64,000 nucleotides of DNA. Origin: Trichuris trichiura (taxonomy: Eukaryota; Nematoda; Enoplea; Trichinellida; Trichuridae). Of the stretch, positions 59,251-64,000 are shown one piece after another (position 1 is the stretch's first letter; each line of letters begins with the position of its first letter). The stretch covers positions 1,674,001 through 1,738,000 of the forward strand of contig JBAJFE010000060.1 in the NCBI GenBank assembly GCA_037903355.1, read 5' to 3'. The notes beneath the pieces were generated by a model. It was not told the origin of the DNA. It saw only the letters and a program-made list of their open reading frames with translations, and did not search any database. Both the position numbers and the translations under genes were made by a program.

Positions 59251-62200
59251 ATGGTCGATAGCAGCCGAAAACTTGCTGAATCTTTTAGGTCTTATATTGA
59301 GGTAGCATTGATGTACTTGGATTGTTTTTTAAATTTATCCATTCATTTTAAGGACGGAATCAACGATTCGAAAAACATTGAACCTCAGTTGATCCAATGT
59401 AATGTACCTGCTTTGGGTTAACGTAACTTTTCTTTCTTACAGGTGAGCACCAAGTGGTATCCCCTTGCGAACAAGTCATATTATACAGCCCATTTTCGGA
59501 TAGTCGTCAGGGTTTGGTAGGCACCGTATATTGCACCATTTTTCGCCTCCTTTTTCGTCCAGCAACCGACGTTGCATGCAAGGTAATAGACGCTTCAGCT
59601 CTCGCTCCAATAAAACTATCTCTTCAGTCGTCCTTTTTTGGGATAATTCGCTTTATTGGCGACCCAAAGTTCGAAACGCCGCTGCTGAACATCCATCATT
59701 TGGAGTACAGTACAAAAACGGGTAAACAGCAACGGATCAGCGAGTTGGCATATTGCCACCTTCTTTTTCATTTCAGACTCGAAGAAGTTCAAGCCGTTGC
59801 ATAGCTTTCTCAGTTTTACCGACGAAATTTATTCGCTTAAAATTTTATGCAAAGTTTGCAAATTCTCCGCCTAAAAGATGTTGCATTTTGACCTTTTTAG
59901 GATTTTCGCGTCTTCACTCTCGACTTGCATTTGAGCAGCGAGTGCAAGACGGTTAGCTTGTATTTTCTATTTTGTTTTTTAATGTTTAGTTGTTGCTGTT
60001 TTTTTTGTAGTTAGTTAACTGCTTGTTGCAATATTCGTTTCCAGCGTCGGCCGAAAATTTGCCCTGTTTTATCCTGCAGCCGACATTGTCGTACGGCAAG
60101 CTGAATCTTGGTAAGCTTACGTTTGAAACGCTGCCGTAAATGGAAGGCGGGAAAAAAGAAAATAATTTTACCATTGAAGGTTTAAAAAAGCCTTTGTTCG
60201 ATCGACGCGAGGATTGGCGTTGCGAATTGATGAGAACGGGTTCAAATCAGCATCATTGGCGGATAACCGCTTGCGGCAAAGAGAATCAACTTGTCAATAA
60301 GTGGGTGACCTTTCTTGGGCCTAATTTTGATGTTTTATTTTTCCATAGATATCCACCATTTTTTGTGGTTCCCTTATCCTGGCCGGACGGTATTTTTGGA
60401 ACAGCCGCTGCCAATTGGAGCTCTCAAAGAGGACCGGTACGTCCTTGTTTAGTTATGTTGACCTTAATTTCCTTTTATTTTGAAAATATGCAAATGAAAG
60501 CTTGCAGCCTTTGCGTAAGAAACGAAGCGTTTCGCTCGCGTAAACAACGCGTGTTCAAAAATTTAAATTTTCCTTAAATCTCATTGGTTGACGTTTGAAT
60601 TTTTGAATTTCCAGCTTGCGATCCCATTGGCTGCTGACAAAACCTTAATTTGCTTATTTTGAAAATATACCAATGAAACCTTGGAGCCTTTGCGTCACAA
60701 GCGAAACGATTGGCTCGTGTAAACAGACGCGTATTCAAAAGTTCAAATGTTCTTCAAATGTCATTGGCTGTTGTTTGAATTTTCAAATTTCCAGCTTGCA
60801 ATCTTATTGGCTGCTGACAAAATTTTAATTTGCTTATTTTTTGGCTTCTTTTTGTACAGATTTTCTATGTCCCGTTGAAAAAAAAACTTTTATTAATAAA
60901 CTGTCCGTAGCTTTTTTTCAACGGGACATAGAAAATCCGTGCAAAAAGAAGCCAAGAAATGAAATTATTTGGTCCCGTACTATATCTTCAAAATTTGCTT
61001 ATTTTGAAAATTCAAAAAAATGTACATGAATTTTTCCCGTTTGAAGTTGCCAAGAAAACGATTCAAATAAGTGAGAACTTTTTAATCTCGTTCAAGGAGA
61101 AAAAAACCAAACGAAAGTTTGGCGAAGCTTTCAGCTCGCACTTGAGCCGTCATCAGCGCACGTAACAGTTGCCCTGCAACCGAGTTTTTCCCTTAGGAAG
61201 AGCTCCTACGCCTTTCCGAACCATGTATGTGCCTGTTAGGTCGAACGTCGACCTGTTGGAGTTGCACACACATTGCTGGATCAGCTTCGGAGCAACTGTC
61301 TTAGAAGCTGTCCTTGATGGAGACACAACGCGGAATAAACTCGTTTTCTTGGCAAGTTTGAACGGAAAAAATTCATGTACACTTCTTTGAACAACTCGAC
61401 TCGTTGCAAGCTGTTCGCTTTTTATATTTTGAAAATATGCAAATGAAGGCTTGGAGCCTTTGCGCAAGAAGCGAAAGGTTTTGTTCGCGTAAACAGACGC
61501 GTATTCAAAAGTTCAAATTTTCGTCAAATTCCGCTGGCTGCTCAGAGGTGTAGCTTATTTCGTTGTTTCTTTTTTTTCAGTTTTGGTGCTGGTCTCATCT
61601 GAACGGTTGCGCGCTACTTCGCGCCGCCCCCTTTGACGTCGATTCCGAAGTGACGCGAAAGCAGTGGCACGTGTAGGTTCTTTGTTTAAATTTTTGAATT
61701 TTGAATTTTTGAATGAACTTGATTTGCAGGTTCGAAGTTTCCGTTGCCGAATTCCATCCTTTGGCTAAAAAGCCGACGATTGTCGAAGTGCCGGTAAAGG
61801 CCAAGGAGGTTGCCTCAGCTTTTGAAGCTTTGCGTAGTCTTTGTTCCGTTGGTAAAGTTGAACTGTGCTTTCTCGCAGCTACCCTTTGTTGTTGTGCAGA
61901 AACTCCCGGCGCTTTTTGGATGCTCGATTCCAAATGGAATGCCGAGGTAGACTCGACCGGATGGCTCACTTTGGTTCAACGTTGCCTTCAAGCTTGCCTT
62001 GCCTGCATCGACTACCTTGAATCTGCCAAAATGAGCGTAGTTATTCGCGGAGGTGCTAAGCCCTGTCAAGTTGTATATTTTCAAAAAATTACCATTTTCA
62101 GCCAAGCCCAGCTCGGCAGATGCGAGTTGCATTATCTCCTCATTGTCGCAGCTCTGTATGGACCCTTTCAGTCGAACAATTGATGGGTTCGACACCCTTA

Positions 62201-63179
62201 TCCGAAAGGACTGGTTTGCCTTTGGTCACCCTTTTGCCTCGACGCTTCACCGTTTGACTCAGGGAAGTCATCGAGAGGAGGAAATGGTATCTTCGACATT
62301 TAACTTTAATTATTCTCCATTTAAACAGTTTCAAAAACGTTGGCGCGATGACGTTATGTTTTAGTCGTCTTTTAGGTACCGTATTTTCTTCTCTTCTTGG
62401 ACTGCGTCCATCAGTTGTTGTGCCAATTTCCGAGCGAGTTCGAATTCACCGAATACTACCTTATTGGGCTCTGGGACTTGGCTCTTTCCGGCTTGACGGT
62501 CGACTTCAGCGTCAATTGTCTGCAGGAAAGGTTGAAGTGTACTTCAAAGCCGTTACAGTCAACAGACGATTGGTCGCAATGGTTTGCCGACGAATTTGTT
62601 GACATGTTTCGTGATCCCCTCTTCCTCTTCTCAAAAGGGTTACTTCCATTGGCCAAAGTCCACTGCGATCTCGACATTCCGGCAAAGTCAATGACCGTAT
62701 CGCTTCGGCCGTCCTGGTCGGCTCCGTCGCTTTGTTTTTGGACGACTGCTTATCTCCGCTGGGCTGCGCCTGCCCAAGTAGCTTACGGTGGCTCTGTTCA
62801 AATGATGTTCAGGTTGACTTCTATTGGCGCTGATATAAGCAACATGCTTACCGCGCTGACGAGCGCGTCCATTGACGAAGCGAATGCGGACAACGATCAG
62901 TCGAGTCGAAATGACTCGACCAAAGCGTGCTCAAGCTCGACGGTAGACAACATAGCCCATCAGCAACGTTTATTGCAACGCTTTCGAGTAGGTAAGTGGC
63001 GGTCATTTTCGTCCGGCCAATTGCCAATGACGTCAGCGTTTCCGTTTACGCACGAAACGCTGCCTATGCCCGACTACGTTTACATATTGCCAATTCGACC
63101 GAACCAAAAACGGGCGGACAACGAACATCGGCGCAGCACGGGCAGTGTTGCTTCGCCGACGACGATGCACACGTTTTAA
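59251..63179 (+). CDS. Myotubularin-related pseudophosphatase, MTMR10/MTMR12 type
   Basis: The start ATG 59251 opens MVDSSRKLAESFRSYIE, like MTMR10. A GRAM/PH part follows (CEQVILYSPFSDSRQGLVGT), then REDWRCELMRTGSNQHHWRI (60200-60290), YPPFFVVPLSWPDGIFG, FWCWSHLNGCALLRAAP (61582-61640, diagnostic of MTMR10/12) and DSKWNAEVDSTGWLTLVQRC. The active-site position reads SVVIRGAKPSSADASCIISS, followed by DPFSRTIDGFDTLIRKDWF; the phosphatase signature HCxDGxDRT is absent, so the protein should be catalytically dead. QFPSEFEFTEYYLIGLWDLA and LRWAAPAQVAYGGSVQMMFR continue the family C-terminal region, and the stop is at 63177-63179. Such proteins pair with active myotubularins. The intron at about 60440-61580 is full of repeats. 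Confidence 0.88.
60477..60838. repeat. Tandem repeat of about 178 bp in an MTMR intron, split by an insertion
   Basis: Units begin at 60477 and 60655 (TTTTGAAAATAT..., then GAGCCTTTGCG, GTGTAAACAGACGCGT, ATTGGCTG, TTAATTTGCTTATT). A third unit begins at about 61428 after the fold-back insertion. Copies differ by roughly 15-20 percent, so the array is old. Confidence 0.85.
60838..61427. mobile_element. Fold-back insertion inside the MTMR intron repeat array, PLE-1 related
   Basis: It opens with a tight hairpin: TGGCTTCTTTTTGTACAG...CCCGTTGAAAAAAA (60842 onward) and its inverted copy at 60912-60955, both equal to the PLE-1 3' tail. A second inverted pair lies at about 61018-61075 and 61330-61385 (TGTACATGAATTTTT / AAAAATTCATGTACA). 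A hammerhead-like core is on the minus strand (CTGATGA at 61150-61156, GAAA at 61129-61132, with a GGCTC...GAGCT hairpin between). It looks like a compound of two related insertions. Confidence 0.75.
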
Positions 63180-63547
63180 AATAAGTCGCAACGAATCGCA
63201 GTTCTTTTTTTTTTACCAGCTGTTATAACAACACTTTGTTCCTTTTTAATAATAACAATAATAATAATAGAGTGAATACTACGAAGAGAACTAACAAATA
63301 GTAAAGTAGAAAATCGATACAACGCAGTCGTGTATACAAGCAGTATAATGGTGGCTAACACAAGTAGAAAAGGAGGTGCGTCTGTCTGTCTGTCCGTCCC
63401 GTATTGCGGGCACGTCAATGGACGGAAGGAAATGAACCTTTCGGTTATACAAGAATGGAAAAGGACGGTTTTTTCATCTGCCCGCCGACAAAGAATTTGC
63501 CGAGATCAACCGTAATCTCTTAGTCTGCCCTTGGCGTTTGTTATTTA
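63180..63547. other. 3' spacer with microsatellites
   Basis: Holds an (AAT)n-like run (63247-63269) and a (TCTG)n run (63378-63397), between the convergent 3' ends of the MTMR gene and the right-edge gene. No gene is seen. Confidence 0.5.
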
Positions 63548-64000
63548 TCACATACGACGATAATTGCGTCGGTTACCACCACCACCGCCGCCTCGTACAG
63601 GCGCAAGTGGCGCCGCGGGTGGGAACCGGGTAGAAGAAAAGTCGGGCGCATACATATCATGTGGACGATCAAGTAATGATGGACGAGCATGTTGAAGCAT
63701 TGGGTTGGCAATGCCGCCAGGGCCGCCGCTACCGCCGTATGGAACATTATGTTCCCATGTTGCATTATCGGACGTCGGTGAGGGCATATTGGGCCACCTA
63801 TTTGACGGGTCATTTGGACGAAATGGTCGAGGCGCCCACCTACTACCTCGTGCTCCCCTGAAAACTGGTGCCGGTGATCGCATTCGAACCGTTGAATGAT
63901 CAAAACTAGGAGCGGATGGACTAAGAGGTCGATTGCCAAATGGTGGCTGGCCTTGGAAACGATGTCGAGGATATGCTAAGCCTCGATGAGGTGGGCCAGG
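63548..64000 (-). CDS. C-terminal end of a Pro/Gly/Arg-rich protein (continues past the window)
   Basis: The frame is open from the window edge to TGA at 63548-63550. The sequence is rich in Pro, Gly, Arg, Ser and Phe: PGPPHRG, HRFQGQPPFGNRPLSPSAPS, GARGSRWAPRPFRPNDPSNR, YGGSGGPGGIANPM and a final VRGGGGGGNRRNYRRM. Such tails are typical of RNA-binding or transcription/processing proteins and are likely disordered, with RG-type methylation sites. No folded domain is in view, so the family cannot be named. Confidence 0.7.
   Translation of the reverse strand, partial: PGPPHRGLAYPRHRFQGQPPFGNRPLSPSAPSFDHSTVRMRSPAPVFRGARGSRWAPRPFRPNDPSNRWPNMPSPTSDNATWEHNVPYGGSGGPGGIANPMLQHARPSLLDRPHDMYAPDFSSTRFPPAAPLAPVRGGGGGGNRRNYRRM

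Overview
The window looks like a gene-dense piece of an invertebrate animal genome. The genes are metazoan families (Csk, sestrin, MICAL, EAAT, TBC1D15, phospholipase D, ARFRP1, HADHB, myotubularin). They are cut by many short introns, mostly about 45-90 nt, with GT donors and T-rich TTTCAG/TTTTAG acceptors. The compact introns, intron-borne Penelope-like retroelements and acceptor-like sites right next to several start codons fit a nematode, possibly of the Trichuris/Trichinella side of the phylum. That placement is an inference and was not tested. All gene models were assembled by eye from open frames, splice sites and recalled family alignments, so outer coordinates are firmer than internal exon edges unless exact positions are given.

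Layout. 157-519 (+) is a small two-exon gene of unknown function. 735-6467 (-) is a TBC1D15/17 Rab GTPase-activating protein, and its largest intron carries an antisense Penelope-like element (PLE-1). 9390-15898 (+) is a PX-PH-HKD phospholipase D. 16391-17617 (-) is a divergent CK1/TTBK-type kinase with a predicted signal peptide. 18747-20356 (-) is a Tudor-domain gene. 23311-24216 (+) is ARFRP1. 24968-30742 (-) is MICAL (FAD monooxygenase, CH, LIM). 33121-39284 (+) is the mitochondrial trifunctional beta subunit HADHB, with a second PLE (PLE-2) in sense orientation in intron 3. 41864-42446 (-) and 43685-43911 (+) are small unrecognised genes. 44082 to about 46810 (-) is an excitatory amino-acid transporter with a 183-bp tandem repeat in one intron. 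48865-49529 (+) is an unrecognised 182-residue protein. 50143-53034 (-) is sestrin. 56912-58867 (+) is Csk. 59251-63179 (+) is an MTMR10/12-type pseudophosphatase. 63548 to the right edge (-) is the end of a Gly/Arg/Pro-rich protein.

Mobile DNA is the most striking content. Two PLEs of different families each encode reverse transcriptase plus GIY-YIG endonuclease, each with one in-frame stop near the N-terminus. At least three further fold-back (inverted-repeat) insertions (39616-40140, 54845-55560, 60838 to about 61427) share the terminal sequence of PLE-1. Several of their arms carry hammerhead-ribozyme-like cores (CTGATGA, hairpin, GAAA). One of these insertions splits a tandem repeat array in an MTMR intron. 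Other structure includes two adjacent perfect palindromes in a MICAL intron, a perfect 21-bp hairpin near 8.6 kb, a recurrent TACTGTA...AATGCAGGTTCTTT word, and a strong excess of the octamer ATTTGCAT/ATGCAAAT in introns and spacers.

The genes are housekeeping and signalling genes without operon-like logic. Neighbours are mixed in strand and unrelated in pathway.
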